A DNA stretch of 56,213 nt from Lachnospiraceae bacterium UBA7784 (GTDB lineage Bacteria; Bacillota; Clostridia; Lachnospirales; Lachnospiraceae): the NCBI GenBank assembly GCA_002480925.1, contig DLDA01000035.1:1-56213 (forward strand). Reading direction: 5' to 3'. The translations under genes and the position numbers were made by a program. Position 1 is the first letter of the stretch, and each line of letters starts with the position of its first letter. Shown piece by piece: positions 18,201 through 26,554 of the stretch. The notes beneath the pieces are model-generated. The model worked only from the letters and a program-made list of their open reading frames with translations. It searched no databases and was not told where the DNA came from.

Positions 18201-18761
18201 GGTGATCTTCTGCTCGATCGAACCATCCAGATGATTCTGCATCTCAAGGAAATAATTACCCTCTCCGAACACCTTCTGATACCAGAGCGCCGTCTCCTTA
18301 GCCTTGTCATAGCTTATCATCGCGCTTCTCGCGACCTCTCCGGCTATGCAGGCTGACAGGGCAATAAGTCCCTCGTGATATCTTTCAAGACATTCATGAT
18401 CTATACGAGGCTTGAAATAAAAGCCCTCTGAATTGCTTATAGAAACAAGCTTTATAAGATTCTGATATCCGGTCATATTCTCGCAGAGAAGAATAAGGTG
18501 GTAATATCTGGCATCGCCCTTCCTTGCGTTCTTATCAAGCCTGCTTCCTGTGGCCACATAGACCTCGCATCCTATAACCGGCTTTATGCCTGCCTTTCTG
18601 GCCTTCTGGTAGAACTCTATGGCTCCGTACATATTGCCATGGTCAGTGATAGCAGCCGCATTCATTCCAAGGGAACTTACTCTTGCTATATAGTTATCTA
18701 TCTTGTTGGACGCATCAAGTATAGAATACTGTGTATGCGTATGCAGATGCACAAAAGACAT
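15231..18761 (-). CDS. dnaE: DNA polymerase III alpha subunit, DnaE type
   Basis: Replicative or lagging-strand polymerase catalytic subunit. 1176 aa, the DnaE size. N-terminal PHP domain beginning VHLHTHTQYSILDAS (residues 4-18); family C polymerase core with the catalytic Asp pair in MPDIDVDFEDR (near residue 400); helix-hairpin-helix region; OB-fold near residues 1000-1075 (VIGVVVNEISVKYTR). GGAGGTAATAA precedes the ATG. No PolC-style exonuclease insertion. A separate polC would be expected elsewhere in the genome. Confidence 0.97.
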   Translation of the reverse strand: MSFVHLHTHTQYSILDASNKIDNYIARVSSLGMNAAAITDHGNMYGAIEFYQKARKAGIKPVIGCEVYVATGSRLDKNARKGDARYYHLILLCENMTGYQNLIKLVSISNSEGFYFKPRIDHECLERYHEGLIALSACIAGEVARSAMISYDKAKETALWYQKVFGEGNYFLEMQNHLDGSIEQKITNQTVIRISKETGIPLVVTNDCHYTLPEDAESHDVLLCMQENKLVTDQDRIRYEGGQYYVKSEEEMRELFPDFDDAIENTQKIADRCQVDFVFNQYKKPNYTLPEGHEGQSALDFLTELIETGFVERYVNNPDYNDNQRQQIHMDTMKELSVIKEKGFVEYILIVWDYINWANTHGCKTGPGRGSAAGSRVCYCIGITAIDPVKYNLLFERFLNPERVSMPDIDVDFEDRERNRVISDYIFSKYGADHVSLITTFQNMKAKAVIKDVGRAMGIPFSETNRVSKLIPNELNITLEAALKKVPDLAETARKSPENIKWFKAAEELEGIPKSTGVHAAGVVIYPERADQCMPQGRSKDGTPACEYNMIQLEQLGYLKMDFLGLRTLTVVKDAVKNIKENRGIDVDIDHIDLNDKKTLEFIGTGKTAGVFQLEGAGMQSFMKELAPSSFEDIIAGISLYRPGPMQFIPDYIKGKKDPDSVVYKCKALEPILKDTYGCIVYQEQVMQIVQSLAGYSMGQADIMRRAMSKKHQDEIQAGRSSFVYGSGNPGEKGYVPGCIKNHICDSDQESERVANEIYDSMLDFAQYAFNKSHAACYAVLSMQTAFLKYYYPAEYMAALLTSVIDSSGKLYDYLNAARDMGLKVLPPDVNEGRGEFSVSDGSLRYGLNAVKALGSAMADNIVKERERGGKYISYEDFLRRCIPLGLNKRTMENLVKSGACDCFGANRRSMYAGISTIMDDISREQKDMVTGQMSFMDLISSDEDRRKLEHSLPVTPEFDRDMLLSFEKEVMGIYISGHPLEEYLPVIKKNVTLYSRDFHRNEETGTVDVVQNQRGVIGVVVNEISVKYTRTDRAMAFVTAEDLYGSMEIIFFPDCFDKYRNSIVEDGKYLIKGHASVDDEEDATFIADQVISFKDLTKELWVRFSDKKTFLDIEKSFLSIFEGRPGGDDTIVAFIADQKLMKKYSSLHIRIDQDLIEEVRKFAGEENVSITSGKI

Positions 18762-18842
18762 TTATTACCTCCGATTTTAACAGCTCAGGTAATTATACCA
18801 TAAAAGCGGATTCTTTTGTCCTCTTGATCAGTTATTCTCCTA

Positions 18843-18971
18843 GTGACAAAATTCACAAAGTTTTCTATCTTCAAAGACCGCAATCAACAGAATGACATCT
18901 TGATGGATATTAAGTATTCAGAAATCTGTGGCATCACAGATGATGAGCCTGCAGCAGGCTTTGATCCTTAG
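18843..18971 (+). pseudogene. Remnant of an AAA-ATPase-like / PD-(D/E)XK gene
   Basis: A 42-codon open stretch translates to KFSIFKDRNQQNDILMD followed by KYSEICGITDDE. This resembles the middle of the AAA-ATPase_like family common in gut Clostridia, where segments like SIFSGLNNLxDISMD and YxxICGYTEEE occur in this order. Nothing upstream (dnaE start) or downstream encodes the rest, and the frame ends at TAG after GFDP. I read it as a decayed fragment. The family match is from memory. The remaining gap sequence to 19101 has small hairpins and no gene. Confidence 0.6.
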
Positions 18972-19101
18972 ATAGAGCAGCTGTCTATAAAAAAATTCGG
19001 AAAATCTATATTTGTTGTTATAGCAACATAAAATTGTTTCATCCCAAACTATACTAGGGATGGTTACAAAAAAACAACAGACAACAGGAGGAATATTCAC
19101 G

Positions 19102-19329
19102 ATGGACAGAGTAATAAATTTGAAAGATAATGTTGCAGCAATCTGCGATGCATATCCTGAGGTGGTTGACGTTCTGGTAGGATTAGGATTTACTCCTCTC
19201 GCAGATCCAGAGCACAGAAGGATCATGGGAGTTCATGTAACGATCCCTGAGGCTGCCGGAAGACATGACATACCGCTGGAGACAATTCTGCATGCACTGG
19301 AAGAGAAGGGATTTACCTTTGAGGAGTAA
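19102..19329 (+). CDS. DUF1858 domain protein (75 aa)
   Basis: Small cytosolic protein, MDRVINLKDNVAAICDAYPE..., with the DUF1858 pattern of a short helical domain and LGFTPLADPEHRRIMGVHVTIPEAA. Domains of this family often accompany DUF438/hemerythrin proteins; a DUF438 gene lies 4 kb away. Start chosen at 19102 because AGGAGG precedes it; the frame is open from 19060 without a better site. It stands alone and is followed by a strong terminator. No biochemical function is established to my knowledge. Confidence 0.85.
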   Translation: MDRVINLKDNVAAICDAYPEVVDVLVGLGFTPLADPEHRRIMGVHVTIPEAAGRHDIPLETILHALEEKGFTFEE

Positions 19330-19373
19330 TCAGGATTTCATATAAATCCTCTGGCTACTAAGGCCGAAAGCAC

Positions 19374-19416
19374 AGAGACAAGAACGAGCGTAAGCGAAGT
19401 TCTTGTCTCTATGTTT
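19374..19416 (+). terminator. Terminator of the DUF1858 gene
   Basis: A 12-bp perfect stem, AGAGACAAGAAC with GTTCTTGTCTCT, encloses GAGCGTAAGCGAA; TGTTTTTG follows. Preceded by GGCCGAAAGC. A sequence of the same design, in inverted orientation, lies at 19502-19547 inside repeat R4. A smaller hairpin AGGATTT...AAATCCT lies just after the stop codon. Confidence 0.85.
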
Positions 19417-19426
19417 TTGTCCATAA

Positions 19427-19578
19427 TGAAGTTCTGCTCGCTAAGCTCAAGCTGCGCCTGCGGCTTGCTTTCGCTAATCTCACAGAACGACCTCGCATAG
19501 GATTCAGACTTCGCTATCGCTCGTCTTCATCTCTATGCTTTCGGCCTCTCACCTCTCACCTCTCACCTCTCACCTCTC
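19427..19578. repeat. Composite repeat R4
   Basis: Contains the first half-module (GAAGTTCTGCTCGCTAAGCT, AGCTGCGCCTGCGGCTTGCT), part of the second (GCTAATCTCACAGAACGACC), then 19502-19547, an inverted diverged copy of the adjacent terminator block ending CTTTCGGCC, and finally about five CACCTCT heptamers (19547-19578). The array ends about 4 bp past the ribH stop. In R1 and R3 the array is on the other side of the module. Confidence 0.82.
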
Positions 19579-19581
19579 CCC

Positions 19582-20043
19582 TTATAACTCCCTTATCAGA
19601 TTTACCATCTCGATTGCGCTCTCCGCACAGTCTGCTCCCTTGTTCCCTGCCTTTGTGCCTGCACGCTCTATGGCCTGCTCGATCGTATCAGTAGTAAGCA
19701 CTCCGAACAGAACAGGTATGTCCGTATTAAGCGCCACATTCGCAACCCCCTTTGATACCTCACTGCATACATAGTCATAGTGGCTTGTCGCCCCGCGGAT
19801 CACAGCGCCAAGCGCGATAACAGCATCATAGTTTTCGCTGTTTGCCATTTTCTGAGCTATGAGAGGGATCTCAAAAGCTCCCGGAACCCAGGCTACCGTT
19901 ATATCACCAGCGTCGACTCCATGACGGAGCAGGACATCCTGGCATCCTCCCAAGAGCTTTGAAACTATAAACTCGTTAAACCTGGCACATACTATCCCAA
20001 TCCTTATTCCTTCTCCTGTAAGCTTTCCTTCTAATACTTTCAT
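19582..20043 (-). CDS. ribH: 6,7-dimethyl-8-ribityllumazine synthase
   Basis: Condenses 5-amino-6-ribitylaminouracil with 3,4-dihydroxy-2-butanone 4-phosphate to lumazine, the penultimate step of riboflavin synthesis. 153 aa, normal. Contains [24 protein letters not shown] and [15 protein letters not shown], the substrate-binding segments. It follows ribBA with no gap and is the last gene of the operon; repeat R4 begins within a few bases of its stop. Confidence 0.97.
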   Translation of the reverse strand: MKVLEGKLTGEGIRIGIVCARFNEFIVSKLLGGCQDVLLRHGVDAGDITVAWVPGAFEIPLIAQKMANSENYDAVIALGAVIRGATSHYDYVCSEVSKGVANVALNTDIPVLFGVLTTDTIEQAIERAGTKAGNKGADCAESAIEMVNLIREL

Positions 20044-21270
20044 TTATTCTGCCTCCTTATTATCAGTATCAAAATTCAACAGATGTCCCATTCTCCTCTG
20101 CTTTGTCTTCAGATAGAAAAGATCCTCTATGGTAGCCGGTATCTGAATAGGAACCCTTTCTTCTATCTCAAGGCCGAAATCACAAAGCTGGTAAATCTTG
20201 TCCGGATTATTGGTAAGAAGCCGCATGGTCACAACTCCAAGATCCTTTAGTATCTGTGCTCCTGTCCAGTACTCTCTTAAGTCCGGTGCAAATCCCAGTT
20301 TCACATTTGCCTCAACCGTATCAAAGCCCTGCTCCTGCAGAGCATAGGCCTTAAGCTTATTGATAAGCCCTATCCCGCGGCCCTCCTGTCTCATATAAAG
20401 AAGCACTCCCCTGCCTTCCTTCTCGATTGCTCTCATGGCTGCCACAAGCTGGTCTCCGCAGTCGCATCTTTTCGATCCGAATACATCACCAGTCAGACAT
20501 TCGGAATGAACCCTGCAAAGCACGCTTTTCCCATCACCTATATCTCCCTTTACCAGGGCCACATGGTGCTCGCCTGTAATATCATTCACATAACCATAGA
20601 TTCTGAAATCCCCGTAGCGGGTCGGCATCTTTGCCTCTGCCTCACGGACCACATGCTTGTCATGAAGACGGCAGTAATCCTGAAGCTGCTTTATCGTGAT
20701 AACTGAGATGCCCCATTTCCTTGCATTCTCTAAGAGCTCACTAGTCCGCATCATGGTACCGTCCTCACGCATTATCTCGCAGCAGAGCCCGCACTGCTCA
20801 AGGCCAGAAAGCCTGCACAGATCAACGGTCGCTTCGGTGTGTCCGTTTCTTCCAAGCACTCCTCCCTCCCTTGCCACCAGCGGAAATACATGTCCCGGGC
20901 GACGCAGTTCCTCAGGTTTCGTCTTCGGATCAGCACATTTCCTGCATGTGTATCCTCTTTCCTCGGCCGAAATACCGGTAGTAGTGTCTACATGGTCTAT
21001 TGATACGGTAAATGCCGTATTGTGATTGTCTGTATTTACCTTTACCATCTGCTCTAGTCCCAGACGACCCGCCACCTCAGAACTCATAGGTGTGCATATA
21101 AGTCCTCTGGCATGACTTGCCATGAAATTCACATTCTCAGTCGTTGCAAACTGTGCCGCGCAGATCAGGTCTCCCTCGTTTTCCCTGTCCGGATCATCGA
21201 TCACCATTAAGAGGTGTCCGACCCTGATCTCCTCTAAGGCTTCTTCAACAGTACAATAATCTTCTTCCAT
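20044..21270 (-). CDS. ribBA: Bifunctional DHBP synthase / GTP cyclohydrolase II
   Basis: Fusion enzyme supplying both precursors of riboflavin. 408 aa. N-terminal RibB domain (about 1-205) with [15 protein letters not shown], needed for metal and ribulose-5-phosphate binding. C-terminal RibA domain (about 210-400) with the zinc Cys set (C in [10 protein letters not shown], then KRCDCGDQL) and the catalytic [10 protein letters not shown]. Start ATG with GGAGG. It is the usual Firmicutes arrangement between ribE and ribH. Confidence 0.97.
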   Translation of the reverse strand: MEEDYCTVEEALEEIRVGHLLMVIDDPDRENEGDLICAAQFATTENVNFMASHARGLICTPMSSEVAGRLGLEQMVKVNTDNHNTAFTVSIDHVDTTTGISAEERGYTCRKCADPKTKPEELRRPGHVFPLVAREGGVLGRNGHTEATVDLCRLSGLEQCGLCCEIMREDGTMMRTSELLENARKWGISVITIKQLQDYCRLHDKHVVREAEAKMPTRYGDFRIYGYVNDITGEHHVALVKGDIGDGKSVLCRVHSECLTGDVFGSKRCDCGDQLVAAMRAIEKEGRGVLLYMRQEGRGIGLINKLKAYALQEQGFDTVEANVKLGFAPDLREYWTGAQILKDLGVVTMRLLTNNPDKIYQLCDFGLEIEERVPIQIPATIEDLFYLKTKQRRMGHLLNFDTDNKEAE

Positions 21271-21278
21271 TTTTCCTC

Positions 21279-21911
21279 CTAAAATCCATTTTCCTTAAGA
21301 AAATTCAACGAAATACCGCTTTTCTTATCATTAAGCAGCCTGTCTATGTATTTACCTATTATGTCGGTCTCTATATTTACTATATCAGAGGCCCGCTTTT
21401 CTTTAAGTATGGTAACAGAGGCCGTATGGGGAATTACCGATACTATAAAACCATCTGTCATAAGGTCAGCTACAGTAAGGCTTATCCCATCTATCGTGAC
21501 AGAGCCCTTTTCTACTATATGTCTTAAAAGGCCCTTATCGGCCCTTATGGTATACAAAAGTGCATTGCCATCCGCTCTAACCGAGCTTATCACTCCGGTC
21601 CCGTCGACATGTCCTGTGACAATATGTCCTCCGAATCTTCCATTGCATGGCATAGCTCTCTCCAGATTCACATGACTTCCGATCCTAAGCCTGGCAAGTG
21701 AGGACCGGCTTACGGTCTCATGCATTACATCTGCCTTAAAGCCTCCCTTATCCACTGCTGTCGCACTAAGACAGACTCCATTTACAGCCACGCTGTCACC
21801 TGTCACGAGGTCTGCGGCTATAAGCGGTGCACATATTGAGAGAGCTCCGTAGCTTCCATATCTTTCAATACTGCGGACAGATCCGATTTCTTCAACTAAT
21901 CCTGTAAACAT
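21279..21911 (-). CDS. ribE: Riboflavin synthase alpha chain
   Basis: Dismutates two lumazines to riboflavin. 210 aa, with the two similar lumazine-binding barrels: [11 protein letters not shown] at the N-terminus, VNGVCLSA in barrel 1, and GHVDGTG and [11 protein letters not shown] in barrel 2. It overlaps the 3' end of ribD by 20 bp in another frame, so translation is coupled. Locus names ribE and ribC are both used for this enzyme. Confidence 0.96.
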   Translation of the reverse strand: MFTGLVEEIGSVRSIERYGSYGALSICAPLIAADLVTGDSVAVNGVCLSATAVDKGGFKADVMHETVSRSSLARLRIGSHVNLERAMPCNGRFGGHIVTGHVDGTGVISSVRADGNALLYTIRADKGLLRHIVEKGSVTIDGISLTVADLMTDGFIVSVIPHTASVTILKEKRASDIVNIETDIIGKYIDRLLNDKKSGISLNFLKENGF

Positions 21912-22998
21912 TGCTCTTGACCTCTCCTTCTATCAGGAAATCATTTCCAAGCTCCCTTACAGTCACATCCTTAAGAGCCATGGCCTGATCCGGATATCCG
22001 ACTCCCTCTCCGCCCACAGGAGACTTAGCCAGCTCTCCACCGAAAAGTCTGGGCGCTATATAGGCTAAAACCCGGTTTACTATCCCGCATCTCATCGCGC
22101 TCCAGTTAAGACTGGCTCCTCCCTCGATCAGTATGCTGTCTATCTCCTCCTGGCCCAGGCGCTCGATAAGACTTGAAAGGTCTACCATACCATCCCTTTC
22201 AGGAAGACTATAAACCCTGCAGCCTGCCTCAATATAGGCTGCCTTTCTCTCACAAGAGACAGCTCCTGCCACCATGATAGTAGGAATCTCCCTTGCAGTT
22301 CTTACTATCCTGCTGTCCATCGGGGTTCTAAGATGCGTATCGCATATTATCCTGACAGGGTTCCTGCCTCCCTCTATCCTGCAGTCAAGCATGGGATCAT
22401 CGGCTATGACAGTACCAACCCCGACCATTATGGCCCTGTAGTGGCTTCTCTGTTCGTGGACATCCCTCCTGGCCGCCTCTCCAGTAATCCATTTTGAGGC
22501 TCCAGTCCCTGTAGCTATCTTACCGTCCATTGTCATCGCATATTTCATTACGACATAGGGAGTGCCTGTGGTGATATAGTGAAAGAAGACATAGTTTATA
22601 GCGTCGCATTCCTCCTCAAGGACTCCTGTCTCGACCTCTATACCATGCTTCCTTAAATATTCTATCCCTTTGCCTGCGACAAGAGGGTTTGGATCCGATG
22701 AGCCAATGACCACCCGGCTGATCCCAGCCCCGACCAGAGCCTCGGTGCAGGGCGGCTGCCTGCCTGTATGACAGCAGGGCTCTAATGTCACATACATGGT
22801 CCCTCCTTTTGGATCCTCACTGCATGCCGCAAGAGCCTCCCTTTCTGCATGGAGTCCACCGCATCTGTGATGGTATCCCTCTCCTATTATCCTCTCATCC
22901 TTTACTATCACTGCTCCGACCATGGGATTGGGGCTGGTCCATCCCATTCCCTTCTTAGCAAGTGAAAGAGCCATCCTCATGTAATCCTTATCTTCCAT
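21892..22998 (-). CDS. ribD: Riboflavin biosynthesis deaminase/reductase RibD
   Basis: Bifunctional diaminohydroxyphosphoribosylamino-pyrimidine deaminase (N-terminal) and 5-amino-6-(5-phosphoribosylamino)uracil reductase (C-terminal). 368 aa from the ATG at 22998 (MEDKDYMRMA), chosen for GGAGG directly upstream; ten further codons are open. Zinc deaminase motif HAEREAL and PCCHTGRQPPCTEAL; reductase part with MKYAMTMDGKIATGTGASKW and ILIEGGASLNWS. First gene of the operon, downstream of the FMN riboswitch. Confidence 0.97.
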   Translation of the reverse strand: MEDKDYMRMALSLAKKGMGWTSPNPMVGAVIVKDERIIGEGYHHRCGGLHAEREALAACSEDPKGGTMYVTLEPCCHTGRQPPCTEALVGAGISRVVIGSSDPNPLVAGKGIEYLRKHGIEVETGVLEEECDAINYVFFHYITTGTPYVVMKYAMTMDGKIATGTGASKWITGEAARRDVHEQRSHYRAIMVGVGTVIADDPMLDCRIEGGRNPVRIICDTHLRTPMDSRIVRTAREIPTIMVAGAVSCERKAAYIEAGCRVYSLPERDGMVDLSSLIERLGQEEIDSILIEGGASLNWSAMRCGIVNRVLAYIAPRLFGGELAKSPVGGEGVGYPDQAMALKDVTVRELGNDFLIEGEVKSNVYRIS

Positions 22999-23060
22999 TT
23001 TTCCTCCAAGAAAAAACACCCTGAACAAATGTCCCGGGCGTTCATAAAATCAGCATATCA

Positions 23061-23102
23061 TCTAAAAATAAGCTCCGGAATGATATCCATTCCAGAGCTT
23101 AT
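23061..23102 (-). terminator. Expression-platform terminator of the FMN riboswitch
   Basis: Minus strand: ATAAGCTCTGGAATG, loop GATAT, CATTCCGGAGCTTAT, then a T-rich run. A 15-bp stem lying between the aptamer and ribD. FMN binding should favour this hairpin and stop transcription ahead of the operon. Confidence 0.9.
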
Positions 23103-23136
23103 GATCAGACGCATTATAATAATCCTGCGATTATAT

Positions 23137-23246
23137 GATCTTCTTTCATCCAGACTATACTGTCGGCTCCGGAATCTGACCGGATCATGCCTTTCGGCTC
23201 GTGGGCTCTACCACCGGTGGGGAATCTCACCCCGCCCTGAAGACTT
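23137..23246 (-). promoter_or_regulatory. FMN riboswitch (RFN element)
   Basis: The conserved blocks are clear on the minus strand: GTCTTCAGGGCGGGGTG, ATTCCCCACCGGTGG, GAGCCCACGAGC, GATCCGGT, ATTCCGGAGCCGACAG and GGATGAAAGAAGATC. The terminator at 23061-23102 follows. It controls ribD-ribE-ribBA-ribH as an off-switch by transcription attenuation. The remaining bases up to the CPBP gene show no other feature. Confidence 0.96.
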
Positions 23247-23298
23247 CTATTCATTTCAAAAAAGTATAAGGCTTATTTTCCCTTTTGTCAACGATAAA

Positions 23299-24156
23299 TT
23301 ATTTTTCCTTTGCCATTGGCTGGGAGGCGATAAGGAGTATAGTACCTATATAGACTCCCATCATAGACAGTACAAGTAATGCGAATGCGACTATAGCTCC
23401 TCCGCTCAGGGCGTTCGGTAACATGGTCTCTATCACGAATGAGAGCGAATTAAAGCTGATATGGAGAATGATCGTGACTAGAAGGCTTCCTGTCCTGTGG
23501 GCTATGAATCCAAACATAAGTCCTAAGAGGAAGGCATAGACAAACTGGATCAGATTGCCATGTATCAGGCCAAAAAGGAGAGCCTGAAGTATATTTGCCC
23601 AGAAAAAGGACATGGACTTCTTGAAATAGCCAAGAGTAAGTCCACGGAATACAAGTTCCTCACTGATCGGCCCAAGGATGGCTGAGTATATCAGCATCAG
23701 AGGGGTAATGCCTCCTGAAAGACCTGTAGTCTTAAGAAGCTTCATATATCTTGCAAGCTCCTTAGGAAAGGCAGCACTCAGAAGTGATACCAGAAAGCTC
23801 GATATGATCTGTGCTCCGAATACGAAGAGGATCACACCGGCTATCACCATGAGTGGACGAAAGCCCTTAAGACTCATGCTCCTGCATTCGAAGCTGCATC
23901 TGTTTCTTTTGAACCAGGCCCCGAAGATCACAAGAGCGAATATACTGTATATAAACAGAGTAACAGAATAAAATCCCTTCCCTGTGAAGCATTTCATGAA
24001 GATCTTCATCAGATCATCGTAGCTGCTTCCGGAGAATGTAGCTCCATAGTAGACAAAGAAGAATTCAGCTACTATGATCGAGATCACATTCTGCAGGACA
24101 AATACGACAACAGTCGGCAGAATTCCAAGAAGTATATTTTTCCCTTTATTTGACAC
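23299..24156 (-). CDS. CPBP-family intramembrane glutamic endopeptidase
   Basis: Polytopic membrane protein, 285 aa, about seven to eight spans. The CPBP/Abi catalytic motifs are present: EELVFRG (Glu-Glu-x3-Arg), then His in FGLIHGN and His in ILHISFNSL. Start is a GTG at 24156 that overlaps the patatin gene end by 11 bp, so the two are translationally coupled. Family members include prenyl-protein CAAX proteases and bacteriocin self-immunity proteins; no bacteriocin gene is visible here, so the substrate is unknown. Confidence 0.9.
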   Translation of the reverse strand: MSNKGKNILLGILPTVVVFVLQNVISIIVAEFFFVYYGATFSGSSYDDLMKIFMKCFTGKGFYSVTLFIYSIFALVIFGAWFKRNRCSFECRSMSLKGFRPLMVIAGVILFVFGAQIISSFLVSLLSAAFPKELARYMKLLKTTGLSGGITPLMLIYSAILGPISEELVFRGLTLGYFKKSMSFFWANILQALLFGLIHGNLIQFVYAFLLGLMFGFIAHRTGSLLVTIILHISFNSLSFVIETMLPNALSGGAIVAFALLVLSMMGVYIGTILLIASQPMAKEK

Positions 24157-25003
24157 TTAAAAACTCCTTAAGTTCATCAACCCGCCTCTCGGCATCCTCT
24201 CTTCCGTTCTGATAAAGCTCCTCCATAATATCCTGATCGACCTTATAGGTGCTGACCTTTATATCTGCGCTTGGAGAAAATGTAATGACCTTTCCCTGAT
24301 CGCGCATCTGCCTGATCTTGGTGATCTGTCTGTTATAGAACTCATGACGATGACGCAGTCTGTAGATAACAGCCGGATACTTACGGAGGGCAAAGGTAAA
24401 GATCACTCTGTGCTTCTGAGGCTGCATAAGGTAGCCCTCAGGCTTTGAAAAAATGACCACTGCCTTTCTCACTCCCTTCTCCCAGGCCCTCTGTATAGGA
24501 AGCGAATCGCTTACTCCTCCATCGAAGTATTCTCTCCCGTCTACGAGCTGGGGATTACTCATCACAGGAAGGGCACAGCTGGCCTTTATGGCTGCATAGT
24601 CATTTCTCTTCATATCCTTTTTATTAAAATATGCAGCGTGACCAGTACTTGCATCTGTAGCAACGACCTCGAATTCGCATGGATTGGCCTCCATAGCGTC
24701 ATAGTCAAGCGGATCAGCTCCATCCTCGTTGGTCAGTGTGCTGTAGATATAGTCAAGGCCGAAGAATGAGCCTGTACGGATCAGATTGTCAAGACTGGCA
24801 TACTTCTTTGACATGGAGTGGATCGAATAGAATCTGCGGTTTCTCTCTCTCTGTCCGGCCACATATGAGGCCGCACAGGCGCTACCTGCTGAAACGCCGT
24901 TTACATAGTCAAAGTTTATATCATTCTCCAGAAAAACATCAAGCACACCGGACGAATAGGCGCACTTCATGCCTCCGCCCTCTACTACAAGTCCTGTTTT
25001 CAT
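24146..25003 (-). CDS. Patatin-like phospholipase
   Basis: Predicted serine lipid hydrolase. 285 aa from the ATG at 25003 (MKTGLVVEGGGMK), chosen because AAGGAGG precedes it; the frame is open 13 codons further. Oxyanion loop EGGGMK, nucleophile in GVSAGS and the catalytic Asp in DGGVSDSLP, so the Ser-Asp dyad is complete. Cytosolic: no signal peptide. Coupled to the CPBP protease gene downstream. Confidence 0.92.
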   Translation of the reverse strand: MKTGLVVEGGGMKCAYSSGVLDVFLENDINFDYVNGVSAGSACAASYVAGQRERNRRFYSIHSMSKKYASLDNLIRTGSFFGLDYIYSTLTNEDGADPLDYDAMEANPCEFEVVATDASTGHAAYFNKKDMKRNDYAAIKASCALPVMSNPQLVDGREYFDGGVSDSLPIQRAWEKGVRKAVVIFSKPEGYLMQPQKHRVIFTFALRKYPAVIYRLRHRHEFYNRQITKIRQMRDQGKVITFSPSADIKVSTYKVDQDIMEELYQNGREDAERRVDELKEFLSVK

Positions 25004-25019
25004 CTGTACCTCCTTAATG

Positions 25020-25089
25020 AAAAAGGGACTGGTCCTTTTCACCTTCCACAGATAAGCTATGTGGAAACGAAAATCAACCCGTCCCTTTC
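25020..25089 (-). terminator. Probable terminator after the radical SAM gene
   Basis: Minus strand: AAAGGGAC near 25089 pairs with GTCCCTTTTT ending near 25020, enclosing an inner hairpin TTCCACA...TGTGGAA. It lies between the radical SAM stop and the patatin ribosome binding site, so the patatin start may depend on read-through or a nearby promoter. The long loop lowers confidence. Confidence 0.6.
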
Positions 25090-25104
25090 TGACTAGTTCA
25101 CTTT

Positions 25105-26514
25105 TCAGACTGCCTTGGAGTCTTTCTCATCTGACTCACTCTCGACCCTGTCAGGATGCTCTTCAGCCCAGAGACGCTCCGCTACCGGCTTCCATGCCTT
25201 TGCATATGGAGCGGTCTTCTCATAGAGAGCCTCAGTTGACTCAGGTGACTCAGGATCTGTAGGGAAGGCCTTTCCCTCCTTTACCAGCTGTCCTAAGATC
25301 TCAGGGTTCTCAAGCATAGGACAAGGGCGGAGCATATTCTTGTTGAATGGCTGCTGCTCCCTGTAGAGCTGGAAGATAGGCTGCTTGAAGCAGTCAAGCA
25401 GGCTGTCCTTACGGATATTGGCACTTGAATAGTGGATGAATACGCAAGGATCCACATCTCCTCTGGCATTGATATGGCAGTACTCTCTTCCTCCGGCAAC
25501 ACAGCCTCCCACGAACTCACCGTCATTCTGGAAGTCAAGAGCGAATATAGGCTTGCCGCCTTCGAAGCCTCTGATCTCCCTTACACGGTGGAACATATAC
25601 TCACGCTCCTCAGGTGTAGGGCAGAGCTCCGGAACCCCGGCAGCGCCTGTAGGCATATAGTGGAAGTACCAGATATAGCGGGCTCCCTTATCTACGAGAA
25701 GATCAAGGAACTCATCGCTTGTGACATTCTTATAGTTGACATGGGTGTAGCAGATAGAGCATCCGAAGAAGAGCTTATGCTTCTTCAGAAGATCCATTGC
25801 ATGCATTACCTTGTCGAATACACCGTCTCCGCGGCGTCCGTCATTAGCCTCTGCGAAGCCCTCTACTGAGATAGCGAAGCTCATGTTTCCACATTCGGCA
25901 ACCTGCTTGCAGAAGTCCTCATCAATAAGGGTTCCATTTGTGAAAGGCTGGAAATATGAGGTATTATGCTTCTTTGCAAGCTTTATCAGATCAGCCTTCC
26001 TGACGAGAGGCTCTCCACCTGTAAACAGCCAGTTGTGGATACCCATTTCCTCACCCTCTGTGATAAGCTTGTCAAGCTCCTCGTAGGTCAGGTTCAGCTT
26101 ATTGCCGTACTCTGCTGCCCAGCAGCCTGTACAATGAAGATTGCAGGCTGATGTAGGATCGACAAGGATAGACCATGGTACATTACAGCCTTCCTTCTCT
26201 CCAAGTGCTCTGGTGTCCTTATATCCTCTGAATGCTGACTCATATCCGAGATTCAGTGCAGCCATCTTTATAAGTCTTGGATCGACCTCATCAAAGATCT
26301 TGTTGGTGAACTTCATCCACTTACTGTCCGGATCAGAAAACTGAGCACGGAGTGCATCATATGCTGCGTCAGGCCAGGTGTCCTTGAGAACCTTCTGGAC
26401 CAGATCGATCATCTGGCACATTGCCTTTCCTCTGCCCTTGTCCACATGCTTTAATGCTGCTGTTATAGCTACGTCAAAGGCAGCTCTTTCTGCCTTATGC
26501 TTTAAGCTGGCCAT
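25105..26514 (-). CDS. Radical SAM protein with C-terminal SPASM-like Cys region
   Basis: Iron-sulfur enzyme of unknown substrate, 469 aa. The SAM-cluster motif CNLHCTGCW (C-x3-C-x2-C) is near residue 130, followed by GGEPLVRK. C-terminal Cys residues in CVAGGREYCHI, DPCVFIHY, LLDCF and RPCPMLEN suggest one or two auxiliary clusters. The N-terminal 120 residues are helical and not typical of peptide-maturing enzymes. ATG start with AGGAGG. No short precursor peptide gene is visible nearby, so a RiPP role is not supported. It is divergent from a YtrA-type regulator gene, with an operator-like site in its 5' region. Confidence 0.85.
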   Translation of the reverse strand: MASLKHKAERAAFDVAITAALKHVDKGRGKAMCQMIDLVQKVLKDTWPDAAYDALRAQFSDPDSKWMKFTNKIFDEVDPRLIKMAALNLGYESAFRGYKDTRALGEKEGCNVPWSILVDPTSACNLHCTGCWAAEYGNKLNLTYEELDKLITEGEEMGIHNWLFTGGEPLVRKADLIKLAKKHNTSYFQPFTNGTLIDEDFCKQVAECGNMSFAISVEGFAEANDGRRGDGVFDKVMHAMDLLKKHKLFFGCSICYTHVNYKNVTSDEFLDLLVDKGARYIWYFHYMPTGAAGVPELCPTPEEREYMFHRVREIRGFEGGKPIFALDFQNDGEFVGGCVAGGREYCHINARGDVDPCVFIHYSSANIRKDSLLDCFKQPIFQLYREQQPFNKNMLRPCPMLENPEILGQLVKEGKAFPTDPESPESTEALYEKTAPYAKAWKPVAERLWAEEHPDRVESESDEKDSKAV

Positions 26515-26554
26515 TAGAATTTCCCTCCTGAATACTTACTTATAATTTCCAATT

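Noticed and set aside
23299..26514. RiPP or bacteriocin cluster formed by the radical SAM protein, CPBP protease and ABC transporter
   Set aside because: No precursor peptide, leader-binding domain or dedicated peptidase was found between them, and a terminator-like structure separates the radical SAM gene from the patatin-CPBP pair.
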